Positions 1 to 7,260 of a stretch of DNA of 64,000 bases are shown in pieces. The translations under genes and the position numbers were made by a program. Position 1 is the stretch's first letter, and every line of letters begins with the position of its first letter. Origin of the DNA: Porticoccaceae bacterium. Its GTDB lineage: Bacteria > Pseudomonadota > Gammaproteobacteria > Pseudomonadales > Porticoccaceae. The stretch is taken from assembly GCA_023228865.1 (NCBI GenBank), contig JALOAH010000005.1, positions 1-64,000 of the forward strand. The letters run 5' to 3'. Under the pieces are notes generated by a model. It did not search any database. It was not told the origin of the DNA and worked only from the letters and a program-made list of their open reading frames with translations.

Positions 1-435
1 CATTTTTCGGTTATAAATATTGAAAAGGTGAATACAGGATGAATAAATCAGCGAATTGGAAAACGCACCAACCTGAACCTGGCCATTTCCGGCCTTGCGA
101 TGCTTATAGTAAAGATTTTCCAAATGCTGGCAGGTTTCCTTGTTTTCAAAAATGAAAACCGCAATATCCACATAGCCATTGACACGCCAGCGCAGCTCTT
201 TCATTTTTGGAATTATGGTAAAGTCGCCGCCCATAACGTAGTCTTGAGATTCATCGCTGCCATCCAATACTCGGCGTATTCTCGCTCGACCGGAAATCTG
301 AAAAGCCAGCATGGGATATTTAAGCTCGGGCAGCACATATTCAGGCAAATAAACCCGCCAGCGCTGCAGCGAACAGACACCCAACCCCGTTCCCACGATA
401 TGAGTAACCGCCTTGGCGCCATGCACCAGGTTCAT
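1..435 (-). CDS. AraC-family transcriptional regulator, N-terminal part (cut by window edge)
   Basis: The leftward reading frame is open from a start at 435 to base 1 with no stop, so only about 145 N-terminal residues are visible. The protein reads MNLVHGAKAV, then a cupin-like effector domain with LAFQISGRARIRRV and a GGDFTIIP turn, then RWRVNGYVDIAVFIFE, and ends in the linker. This pattern is typical of the effector-binding half of AraC/XylS regulators; the C-terminal double helix-turn-helix would lie beyond the edge. A stop lies a few codons upstream of the ATG, so the start can only be this ATG or an in-frame GTG 48 bases earlier. It is divergent from the operon starting at 803, which makes it that operon's likely regulator (inference). 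The family call is fairly sure; the inducer is unknown. Confidence 0.6.
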   Translation of the reverse strand, partial: MNLVHGAKAVTHIVGTGLGVCSLQRWRVYLPEYVLPELKYPMLAFQISGRARIRRVLDGSDESQDYVMGGDFTIIPKMKELRWRVNGYVDIAVFIFENKETCQHLENLYYKHRKAGNGQVQVGAFSNSLIYSSCIHLFNIYNRKM

Positions 436-802
436 TATTTCAGCTTGCTGTATTACCGACAAACCAGCCACCCGCCAACGTTATTGTTTTATTCCAGCTC
501 ATCACCAACGAGTGCTGATACTAGCACGATAATGACAAAGAATGGATCTCAAAGTCAATAATGTGCAAATAATTGGTTTTGTCGTGAAAGACTTCCGGTA
601 CTTTTCTATCTATATTCCTACCCACCAAAGCAAAGACTGATTGACCAGTTACCATAAAAATCGTTCCGCTCGCTCAGTAAAGGGCAGATTAATAAATACG
701 CCATAGCGATAAAACCATGGGCGATGAATAGAGCATCACATCAAACGCCGCATTTTCGAGAAAGCAAGACTCAATAGATCAAGCCATTTTTGAGGAAAAA
801 AC
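436..802. promoter_or_regulatory. Divergent intergenic region between AraC regulator and the 803 operon
   Basis: This stretch of 367 bases carries no convincing gene on either strand. It separates two divergent starts and so must contain both promoters. The only clear signal is a good ribosome binding site, GAGGAAAA, a few bases before the ATG at 803. I could not identify a convincing pair of AraC half-sites by eye. Confidence 0.4.
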
Positions 803-1759
803 ATGATCAAAGAAAATGATATTTACTTTCACACCCCCTCGCCAACCCCTTTCGACTGGGCTGAAACCGGGTTTTTTAATTTTTATATTCCAGAAAAAAA
901 TATTCTCGGCATTGTCTACATCGTTCACCGCTCCGGCATTGGCGCCACCATAGCAGATATCGAAATTATCGACAGAATGTCTGCTGACACTTTTGATCCT
1001 GCTTATATCGATATGGGTAATCACTACCCCATTCCAGACAAAGCTGAAAATTTTGCCCTCGCCAACGGTCTCTCCTTTGAAGCAAAATCCATCAGAGAAT
1101 ATCTCATCAAATACAATTCCAAGGATGTGGATATCGACCTTCATTACACCAGCTGCATGGAGCCTTTTGATATTCATGACCCCGCCATGGATCCCATGGC
1201 AACCCCAGAAAATAGTGGCAATGCCGAAACCACGGGCTTTGGCGCCGCCTACTCCGCCCATTTTGACATGGCTGTGAACGTGACCGGATCGCTGCGCATT
1301 GGCAAAGACACTTATCCCGTCAACTGTACCTCAACCATGGATCACAGCTGGGGGCCGCGCCCGGAAAGCAATATCAGCCCTATTCTGTGGCTCAATGCCC
1401 ATTTTGACGACGGCTATGGTATCCATGCTATTTTTTCCTACGACCCCCATGCACCCAAGGGTAAACAGCACATCTTCAGACACGGCTACGCCCTGGTAAA
1501 TGGCGTGGTTCGCGGTGCCACTGCAGGAACTGTATCCACAGACCGGGATGGCCTTGTCGTCAATACCACGGACGTCAGCATTGTGGATATCGACGGCACC
1601 AGGCACAGCTTCAAGGGACAGGCATTGAACCAACATCACTGGAGACCCTATGGCAACAACCTGTCGCCCCTGGCCATGATGCGCTGGCAAGGGGAAGGCA
1701 GGGAAAATGGCATTGGCACCTATATGGAAGGCTTTCCACTCAACACTCTGAGACGCTAG
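803..1759 (+). CDS. AttH/CrtC-like (DUF7064-type) beta-barrel protein, function unknown
   Basis: A 318-residue soluble protein with no signal peptide or membrane segment. A central motif, MDHSWGPRPES (about residues 180-190), together with the following WLNAHFDDGYGIHAIF and a late WQGEGRENGIG, resembles the two-lipocalin fold of the AttH/CrtC group. That group includes hydroxyneurosporene synthase and many uncharacterised proteins beside acyl-CoA or steroid catabolism genes. The start is set by the strong Shine-Dalgarno GAGGAAAA. It is the first gene of a five-gene operon, only 2 bases from the next start. By analogy it may bind or hydrate a hydrophobic substrate that the kinases downstream then phosphorylate; that role is inference. 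Fold assignment is moderate, function unknown. Confidence 0.55.
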   Translation: MIKENDIYFHTPSPTPFDWAETGFFNFYIPEKNILGIVYIVHRSGIGATIADIEIIDRMSADTFDPAYIDMGNHYPIPDKAENFALANGLSFEAKSIREYLIKYNSKDVDIDLHYTSCMEPFDIHDPAMDPMATPENSGNAETTGFGAAYSAHFDMAVNVTGSLRIGKDTYPVNCTSTMDHSWGPRPESNISPILWLNAHFDDGYGIHAIFSYDPHAPKGKQHIFRHGYALVNGVVRGATAGTVSTDRDGLVVNTTDVSIVDIDGTRHSFKGQALNQHHWRPYGNNLSPLAMMRWQGEGRENGIGTYMEGFPLNTLRR

Positions 1760-1761
1760 TT

Positions 1762-2934
1762 ATGGCAGCCTTGAATACAGCACCGACAAACGCAAAAAAT
1801 GTCGACGATCTCGACCCTCACCTGGACGCCATGCTTGAGCGAAAACGCAAAAAGCTGACCAGAGGGGAATACCGGCCTTTAGCCAAAGCTGAGGTTACAG
1901 CGGCACTCAATCGACTCTTGGCTGCTCACCACATCAGTGACGCCAAGGTGGAAGATGTACACAGGCTGGCGGGTGGCGCATCGAAAGAACAGTTTTTGTT
2001 TACTTTGGCTCACGCCAATGGCCGCAGGGAAAAACTGGTTTTGCGCATGGATCCCACCAGCAGTGTTCTCGAAACCAGCCGGGTGCAGGAGTGCGAAATT
2101 TTACGGGCAATGCACAATGTGGTTCCCGTGCCGGAAGTGCGGTTTTTGGACGCGAGCGGCGAACATCTCGGCCTGCCCGGCATGATCACCGCATTCGTGT
2201 CAGGAACCACCAAACCCACTCAGGGCGGTGCTGGCGTCAGCGGCCTGGGAACCGGCTTTACCCAAGCCTGGAGAGAGCAACTGACTCCACAGTTTATCGA
2301 CATTCTGGCGCGAATACACAGGTTTGATTTTCGCCGTGCAGCACTGCCCAGCTTTGGCATTCCCGACGCCAACCCGGAACAGGCTGCCCTCTGGCGGGTC
2401 AACCTGTGGTCGCAGGTATGGCGCGACAGCACCAGCGAGCCCTGCCCTATTTTTGCCGTGACCGAATCCTGGCTGCGCAATAATCTTCCCAAGTGCGAAG
2501 AGCTGGTCTTGGTTCACGGCGATTTTCGCACCGGCAATTATTTGTTCGATGAAGACAGCAAACAAATTACCGCCATTCTCGATTGGGAACTCGCCCATAT
2601 TGGCGACTTCCACGAGGACATTGCCTGGTCACTGGTGGAGATTTTTGGCGCCCGGGCGGAGGACGGCACCTATCTGTGCTCGAATCTTATGTCTGTGGAT
2701 GATTATATTGCCCACTACGAAGCCGCCACCGGCCGCACCGTTAACCGCAAAACATTATTGTTTTACCGGATTCTTCTCGCCTGGAGCGTCATCGCCATGG
2801 CCATGGGCACGGGCATAGCTGCCGCCAAGGCCAAACACAGTCATCAGGACATACTCCTGACCTGGCTCGCCAACGTCACCCCCCCACTGATTGATGAAAT
2901 ATCGCGCCTACTGCTTGAGGAGAACAAGCCATGA
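1762..2934 (+). CDS. APH-family phosphotransferase (ACAD10/LvaA-like kinase), copy 1
   Basis: A 390-residue kinase of the aminoglycoside phosphotransferase fold. Visible motifs are the catalytic loop HGDFRTGN (H252, D254, N259) and the metal-binding ILDWE (D274), followed by HIGDFHEDIAW. The N-lobe contains LAGGASKEQF and the ATP-binding region LVLRMDP. This subtype (GGASKEQF, FxSGTTKPT, LGTGF) is the one linked to acyl-CoA catabolism, for example LvaA, which phosphorylates 4-hydroxyacyl-CoA, and the kinase domains of ACAD10/11. It is not the antibiotic-resistance branch. It overlaps the next gene by 4 bases (ATGA). The substrate is probably a hydroxyacyl-CoA or a related hydroxy compound (inference). 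A paralogue lies two genes downstream. Confidence 0.8.
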   Translation: MAALNTAPTNAKNVDDLDPHLDAMLERKRKKLTRGEYRPLAKAEVTAALNRLLAAHHISDAKVEDVHRLAGGASKEQFLFTLAHANGRREKLVLRMDPTSSVLETSRVQECEILRAMHNVVPVPEVRFLDASGEHLGLPGMITAFVSGTTKPTQGGAGVSGLGTGFTQAWREQLTPQFIDILARIHRFDFRRAALPSFGIPDANPEQAALWRVNLWSQVWRDSTSEPCPIFAVTESWLRNNLPKCEELVLVHGDFRTGNYLFDEDSKQITAILDWELAHIGDFHEDIAWSLVEIFGARAEDGTYLCSNLMSVDDYIAHYEAATGRTVNRKTLLFYRILLAWSVIAMAMGTGIAAAKAKHSHQDILLTWLANVTPPLIDEISRLLLEENKP

Positions 2935-3452
2935 CGCCAGGTTTTGATGTCCGCTTATCCAGCATGAAGCGTGCCCTTAGCGAAGTGATTATTCCCGCCA
3001 TTGATAGTGACAGCAGCCTGGCTCAGGAACAGGCTGCCCTTCTTCTCGGCCACCTCGAATTGATCTCCCAGCAATGGCGCAATGTATCCCGCTACAACCA
3101 GATTTGCCTTGACGAAATCATGGCATTGGTTAAGCAGATAAAGCCGGTTGGCAAAGAGGCTACCCAATCAGCATCCTTGCAATTAAATGAAGCAATGACT
3201 GCAGCCACAGGCGACAGCGAAGCTGCCTACAAGCAAATTGCCCACGCCCTGGAACAACTGGTTTATGCCGTGGACATTGATGGCGATGGTGATTTTCGTG
3301 ACAGCCTCCACCGCCAGATTTTGCTTTACAGCCAACAACAGGCTCTCAGAGACAGGGTTTGGTTTGCCGCCTGCGGCTTTGATGTTAACGCCAAAGCCCT
3401 TCCATCCATCGATGAAATAATCAGCGGCCAAAAGGAGACCAACCATGGATGA
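2931..3452 (+). CDS. Small helical partner protein of the APH-like kinase, copy 1
   Basis: A 173-residue, largely alpha-helical soluble protein without catalytic motifs I recognise. It opens with LSSMKRALSEVIIPAID and ends with RDRVWFAACGFD. The same two blocks recur in the product of the gene at 4619 (VMKALDDIIAPAIS and RDRVWTLATGFD), so the two are paralogues. Its start overlaps the kinase stop by 4 bases, indicating translational coupling. In Pseudomonas levulinate catabolism the kinase LvaA works with the small protein LvaB (DUF6285-like). The gene order, size and PAID-type N-terminal helix here suggest a comparable partner or activator (inference). Confidence 0.6.
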   Translation: MTPGFDVRLSSMKRALSEVIIPAIDSDSSLAQEQAALLLGHLELISQQWRNVSRYNQICLDEIMALVKQIKPVGKEATQSASLQLNEAMTAATGDSEAAYKQIAHALEQLVYAVDIDGDGDFRDSLHRQILLYSQQQALRDRVWFAACGFDVNAKALPSIDEIISGQKETNHG

Positions 3453-4629
3453 CAAACAAACCCCCTCACCGGAATGGATAGAAGCCATTCGCGCCAAGTT
3501 TCCAACGGAGCGCACCGTTGATGAAGCATTGACACGCAAGCTGCGCAACCGCGCAGGACCCGCCTACAGCCCCAGCTCCCTCGCTGAAATAGAAGCCTGT
3601 CTGAAAAATTTTATGGCACACACTGTCCCTGGCGCCCAGGTAAAAAATGTTGAACCCCTGGGAGGCGGCGCGTCAAAGGAGCAATATCGTTTTGATCTTA
3701 TCGATAGCGATAATAAAACAAGACCCTATGTGCTGCGCCGCGAACCCCCCGAGTCTGTGGTGGAAACCCACCGCCTTCGGGAATATCAAATCATGCGGGC
3801 AATGAAAGGTGTGGTACCTGTTCCCGAGGTGCCATGGGTTGACAGTGACGGCCACTGGTTTGGCCGCCCCAGCTTGATCAGCAAGTTTGTTGGCGGGGTA
3901 ACCAAACCCGCAGACAGCAAGGGCAATGTCACCGGTCTTGGCACCGGTTTCAGCCCACAACTGCAACGGGATCTGGGGGTTCAATTTGTCGAGCTAATGG
4001 CCAAATTCCACCTTCACGACTGGACAAAAGATGAGCTCGATGCCTTTGATAGCCCTGCACAGGGCAGCAACTCCGGCGTTATCTCTGTAATCAACTGGTG
4101 GGATCGAGTCTGGGAAGAAGACAGCTACGAAGCCCTGCCCATTATTAAATTAACCAGCCAGTGGCTGCGCGCCAACGCGCCGAAAATCGACAGAGTTACC
4201 GTCATTCACCATGACTACAGGGCAGGAAATTTTCTCTTTGATCCCGACAGCCACAAGATTCAGGCGGTACTGGACTGGGAGCTCGCCCACTTGGGTGACT
4301 ACCACGAAGACATCGCCTGGACTTTTCAAAAAGGGTACGGCTACCACGATGAAAAAGGCCGTTTTTTTGTCTGCGGACTCATTGAACAAAATGAATTTCT
4401 TGAGCGCTACCAGGCATTGACCGGGTTTGACATTGATCACAAAAAACTCGCCTATTACAGCATTATGAACACCTGGAAATCGGCAATTATGGTGTTGGCA
4501 ACTGCAGTTCGCTGCACCATTGGCGGCAAAAGCCATCAGGATATTTTGCTTAGCTGGCTGGCAGGATTTGGCCCTGTGTGTGTTCATTCCCTCAACCAAT
4601 TACTACGGGAGGTGAATCGTGGTTCCTGA
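3445..4629 (+). CDS. APH-family phosphotransferase (ACAD10/LvaA-like kinase), copy 2
   Basis: A 394-residue paralogue of the kinase at 1762. It has LGGGASKEQYRFDL in the N-lobe, YVLRREPPESVVETHRLREY around the nucleotide pocket, the catalytic HHDYRAGN (D257, N262) and LDWELAHLGDYHEDIAW (metal Asp D277). The first catalytic-loop position differs from copy 1 (HHD against HGD), but the essential Asp and Asn are kept, so both should be active. It starts 8 bases inside the preceding gene and ends 11 bases inside the following one. Two divergent kinases in one operon suggest two related substrates or two steps (inference). Aminoglycoside resistance is unlikely given the subfamily motifs. Confidence 0.8.
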   Translation: MDDKQTPSPEWIEAIRAKFPTERTVDEALTRKLRNRAGPAYSPSSLAEIEACLKNFMAHTVPGAQVKNVEPLGGGASKEQYRFDLIDSDNKTRPYVLRREPPESVVETHRLREYQIMRAMKGVVPVPEVPWVDSDGHWFGRPSLISKFVGGVTKPADSKGNVTGLGTGFSPQLQRDLGVQFVELMAKFHLHDWTKDELDAFDSPAQGSNSGVISVINWWDRVWEEDSYEALPIIKLTSQWLRANAPKIDRVTVIHHDYRAGNFLFDPDSHKIQAVLDWELAHLGDYHEDIAWTFQKGYGYHDEKGRFFVCGLIEQNEFLERYQALTGFDIDHKKLAYYSIMNTWKSAIMVLATAVRCTIGGKSHQDILLSWLAGFGPVCVHSLNQLLREVNRGS

Positions 4630-5149
4630 TACAAGAATGAGACTGGGTGCAGTGATGAAAGCATTGGACGATATCATCGCCCCTGCCATTTCAGCAGACA
4701 AAAAATATGCACTGGAGCAGCTCGCTCTTATTCAAAAATCCATAGCACTGATACAGAACCAAATTATTCACGAATACAGTTTTTTGATTCGCGATGCCAT
4801 GGATTACCTGGAGCTGGCAAATTCAATCATCAGTCTGCTGCCTGAGGATGAAACTATTCGTGCAAATTTACGCCAGGAAATAATTAAAATTGAAGAGCAG
4901 CTACCCAAAGTAATTCCCGACAGAGAAACGGATGAAAAAAATATTCGCCTGTTCAAAGCCTATATGGAAAATACTGTGGAACAGCTTATGTCGAAAACCG
5001 AACTCTCAAACTATCAACAATTGTTTGATGTGATTTTAAGCCACAGCGAAAAGCAAACCACCAGAGATCGTGTCTGGACGCTGGCCACAGGTTTTGACCC
5101 CGCACCAGAAACCCTGCCATCCATGAAAGAAAGTATTTATCACAAATGA
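4619..5149 (+). CDS. Small helical partner protein of the APH-like kinase, copy 2
   Basis: A 176-residue helical protein, paralogous to the product at 2931. Shared features are the N-terminal MKALDDIIAPAIS helix, the EQLALIQKSIALIQ helix and the C-terminal RDRVWTLATGFDPAPETLPS block. The start is GTG, chosen because GGGAGGTG sits just upstream and because it preserves the overlap with the kinase gene. No membrane segment or signal peptide. It closes the operon; no clear hairpin terminator follows. Interpreted as a kinase-associated subunit by repetition of the kinase/partner order (inference). No function is known to me for this exact family. Confidence 0.6.
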   Translation: MVPDTRMRLGAVMKALDDIIAPAISADKKYALEQLALIQKSIALIQNQIIHEYSFLIRDAMDYLELANSIISLLPEDETIRANLRQEIIKIEEQLPKVIPDRETDEKNIRLFKAYMENTVEQLMSKTELSNYQQLFDVILSHSEKQTTRDRVWTLATGFDPAPETLPSMKESIYHK

Positions 5150-5472
5150 CTGGATAGAACGGCGAATTTCGATGCCAGAGCTGAAAAGCCTTGCAAATGC
5201 TTAGTGTGAACAATTTAACGCTGATAAGCGCGATCATCATTTCTCAAGGGAAATTGAATGGGTGTTTTGTATTTGCCTATCCCTGTGATCGCGAAACTAA
5301 CTTTGTCCTGGCTCGAAACCAAATGGTTTCTATAAATCCCTGCCATTTAGATGGCCTTAGCGGTTTTTTTTGCCGATCGCGCCTGACAGAGCAGCCCAAA
5401 AAACCTACAATGTGCCCTGAAGTCCGGCAGCCTCCTCGTTGGAGGCAAAATACCTTTATCCACTTAGGGAAG
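5150..5472. other. Gene-free stretch before the norE block
   Basis: No reading frame here looks like a protein family and codon usage is unlike the flanking genes. Short dyads occur (AAACCAAATGGTTT, CCATTTAGATGG) and a T8 run lies near 5365, possibly a weak terminator for the kinase operon. Nothing else supportable. Confidence 0.3.
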
Positions 5473-5572
5473 CTCTGATTAATGTCATTCCCGCGCAGGC
5501 GGGAATCTATAATCCATTGATTTTTCTGGACTCCCGCCTACGCGGGAGTGGCGAAAACAGAATTAATCAGAG
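5473..5572. repeat. REP-doublet / MITE-like element, copy A
   Basis: A 100-bp nested inverted structure. The outer 11-bp ends are perfect inverted repeats, CTCTGATTAAT (5473-5483) and ATTAATCAGAG (5562-5572). Inside are two GC-rich hairpins facing each other, at 5486-5507 and 5529-5550, each with ATTCCCGC or ACTCCCGC stems and a 4-base loop. A related pair with different outer ends lies at 13883-14012. The layout is that of a non-autonomous palindromic repeat. It sits 55 bases upstream of the start chosen at 5628, so it may insulate or modify expression of the norE block (inference). Confidence 0.7.
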
Positions 5573-5627
5573 TTTTCTTAGTGTTAACAGCCCCTGCATT
5601 AAGTATTCCATAAAGGATGGCAGCCTA

Positions 5628-6101
5628 TTGATCACTTCCACTCGGAAAGAAAATGTCTCAGCGCTTTCAGCCTCGACGGAATCACAAAACGATGAGTCCA
5701 TCGGCGACAAAAGCGACCCCGGTCGCGGCTATGTTGTAGTCATTTACGGACTCTACATCGGTAGCATCATGGCAGTGGTGACTGCTCCTATAGGCGCACT
5801 GATCGCTCACCTGCGCCTGAAACGCGGCGCCCCCTGGCTGGACTCCCACCTGCGTTTTCAAATTCGCACTTTCTGGCTGGGACTGTTGGCCGCGGCCATC
5901 GCCGCCCTGCTGTGGCGGATTGCCGGCGCCATCGGTCTGCCGCCAGTCTATGCCTGGTCTTTCGGCTATCTGTTTTTCACCTTGGCTATCACCTGGATGA
6001 TGGGTCGCTGCGCTGTCGGCATTCACCGGCTCACCGCCAACAAAGCCATCGACAAGCCGAAAAGCTGGCTGTTTGGCACTCGCCTCAAATGTCGGACTTA
6101 A
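5628..6101 (+). CDS. DUF4870-like membrane protein upstream of norE
   Basis: About 157 residues with three hydrophobic segments (near 45-65, 85-108 and 115-135). Core motifs are YGLYIGSIMAVVTAPIGALI, then GAPWLDSHLRFQIRTFW and a final WMMGRCAVGIHRL. This matches DUF4870-type inner-membrane proteins, whose hallmark is a W-x-S-H-F/L-x-F-Q-I-R-T-F-W loop. The frame is open further upstream to 5439, but that would translate the repeat element. A TTG at 5628 with AAAGG upstream is preferred; the start is uncertain. It overlaps norE by 13 bases, so the two are co-translated, which suggests a nitric oxide reductase assembly or accessory role (inference). Confidence 0.6.
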   Translation: MITSTRKENVSALSASTESQNDESIGDKSDPGRGYVVVIYGLYIGSIMAVVTAPIGALIAHLRLKRGAPWLDSHLRFQIRTFWLGLLAAAIAALLWRIAGAIGLPPVYAWSFGYLFFTLAITWMMGRCAVGIHRLTANKAIDKPKSWLFGTRLKCRT

Positions 6102-6664
6102 ACACCACAGAACAGGCCGACGACTGGGGACCCCTATCCAGGCTGCCGGGCAATCCACTGATGTGGGTGCTGATTCTGAGCGAAATGCTGGTGTTCGCCG
6201 CTTTTTTTGGTTTGTTCGCCTGGCAGCGTGTCGGTGAGCGTGCAATTTTCGACGCCTCACAGCAACTTCTCGACCCCATAACCGGCGGTATCAACACTAT
6301 GGTACTACTCACCAGCGGCCTGCTGGCAGCGCTGGCGATACAGGCAATTGCCGATAACCGTGTGCACCTGTGCCGGCAACTGCTGGGGGCGGCAATGGCG
6401 CTGGGCACCGTGTTTTGCGCCATAAAGGTTATCGAATACGCCGACAAGCTGACCGCAGGCTTGACCCCTGAAACCAACACTTTCTTCAGTTTTTACTATC
6501 TATTGACGGCTTTCCACTTCGCCCATGTGATATTTGGCCTGTGCCTGCTGGCGCTGGCCTGCTGGCGCACCTCCAGAGCCAATGTGGAAACTGTGACCGC
6601 TTTTTGGCACATGGTCGACCTTATCTGGATCATGCTCTACCCACTTCTCTATCTGTTGCGATGA
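6089..6664 (+). CDS. norE: NorE, cytochrome c oxidase subunit III-like protein of the nitric oxide reductase cluster
   Basis: A 191-residue membrane protein with five predicted helices. The start MSDLNTTEQADDWGPLSRLPG is followed by NPLMWVLILSEMLVFAAFF, the usual beginning of heme-copper oxidase subunit III homologues, and by FHFAHVIFGLCLLAL. The end FWHMVDLIWIMLYPLLYLLR is the NorE signature. Subunit III homologues of nor clusters are accessory: they aid activity or assembly of NorCB but carry no redox centres. The frame extends upstream to 5912, but the internal ATG at 6089 gives the family's proper N-terminus and the 13-base overlap. It is followed 10 bases later by norF. Confidence 0.85.
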   Translation: MSDLNTTEQADDWGPLSRLPGNPLMWVLILSEMLVFAAFFGLFAWQRVGERAIFDASQQLLDPITGGINTMVLLTSGLLAALAIQAIADNRVHLCRQLLGAAMALGTVFCAIKVIEYADKLTAGLTPETNTFFSFYYLLTAFHFAHVIFGLCLLALACWRTSRANVETVTAFWHMVDLIWIMLYPLLYLLR

Positions 6665-6674
6665 CATCGAGATA

Positions 6675-6974
6675 ATGCTGGACGAAACCCTGCCCGGAAA
6701 AAACCGCCTGTTGCGCACCTGGCTTGCGCTGATGCTCTTGACCTTGATTTCCATGCTGTCGGCGCTGGCCAGCGCCACGGACTGGTTGCCGCTGCCGATC
6801 TGGGGAGCACTTCTGGTATTAGTCAGCACCGGTTTCAAGGTTCAGCAGGTATTGATGGTCTACCTCAATCTGCGTGTCTCCAGTGGGGGCTGGAAGGGCG
6901 GCTTCCTGTGCCTGTTGGCGGCGATTCTGCTACTGATTTTTTCCGGTTACCTGGCGGCGCGCTATGCGGGGTAG
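6675..6974 (+). CDS. norF: NorF-like small membrane protein (subunit IV-type)
   Basis: A 99-residue protein with three hydrophobic helices (about residues 13-33, 38-58 and 75-96). The middle contains STGFKVQQVLMVYLNLR, close to the FK-x-x-x-V-x-x-x-F-M-x-L-R pattern of prokaryotic subunit IV/NorF proteins. It lies 10 bases after norE on the same strand, which is the usual norEF arrangement. NorF is needed for full nitric oxide reductase function in some denitrifiers, but its mechanism is unclear. The gene ends 21 bases from the convergent gene at 6996. Assignment rests on size, topology and position. Confidence 0.75.
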   Translation: MLDETLPGKNRLLRTWLALMLLTLISMLSALASATDWLPLPIWGALLVLVSTGFKVQQVLMVYLNLRVSSGGWKGGFLCLLAAILLLIFSGYLAARYAG

Positions 6975-6995
6975 CGGCTATCTGTTAGTGCAAGA

Positions 6996-7259
6996 TCAGT
7001 CGGGAAAGTCGGGGTCAACGGGCACAGAAGCATGTGAATCCCTGCGCGCCCAGCGCTCCAGCGCCCTGCAGCCGCGCATCAGCACCCAGACCAGCGGCGG
7101 CGCCATCAACAATAAGCCGACGCCCCAATCGAAGTGATTGATCGCCAGGACAAAGGGAATAATGGTTGCCGCACACAGGAGCAAGGCCAAGGCCAGCGCT
7201 ACGGCGAGGCGGACACTTGTTGTGGCGGATTTTGGTTGCTGTTGACCCTGGTTGTTCAT
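6996..7259 (-). CDS. Small two-helix membrane protein downstream of norD
   Basis: 87 residues: a short polar N-terminus (MNNQGQQQPKSATTS), two hydrophobic helices (about 16-40 and 44-62) and a charged tail ending DSHASVPVDPDFPD. I do not recognise a family. It starts 1 base after the norD stop codon on the same strand, so it is almost certainly co-transcribed and probably translationally coupled with norCBQD. Position suggests a role in maturation or membrane placement of the reductase, but that is inference only. It converges with norF. Confidence 0.55.
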   Translation of the reverse strand: MNNQGQQQPKSATTSVRLAVALALALLLCAATIIPFVLAINHFDWGVGLLLMAPPLVWVLMRGCRALERWARRDSHASVPVDPDFPD

Positions 7260-7260
7260 A

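Noticed and set aside
1762..4629. Aminoglycoside resistance genes
   Set aside because: The APH fold is real, but the GGASKEQF and LGTGF signatures belong to the acyl-CoA-linked kinase branch, and the operon context is metabolic.
5439..5627. N-terminal extension of the DUF4870-like protein
   Set aside because: It would translate the REP-doublet element and adds no conserved sequence; a start at 5628 is more plausible.
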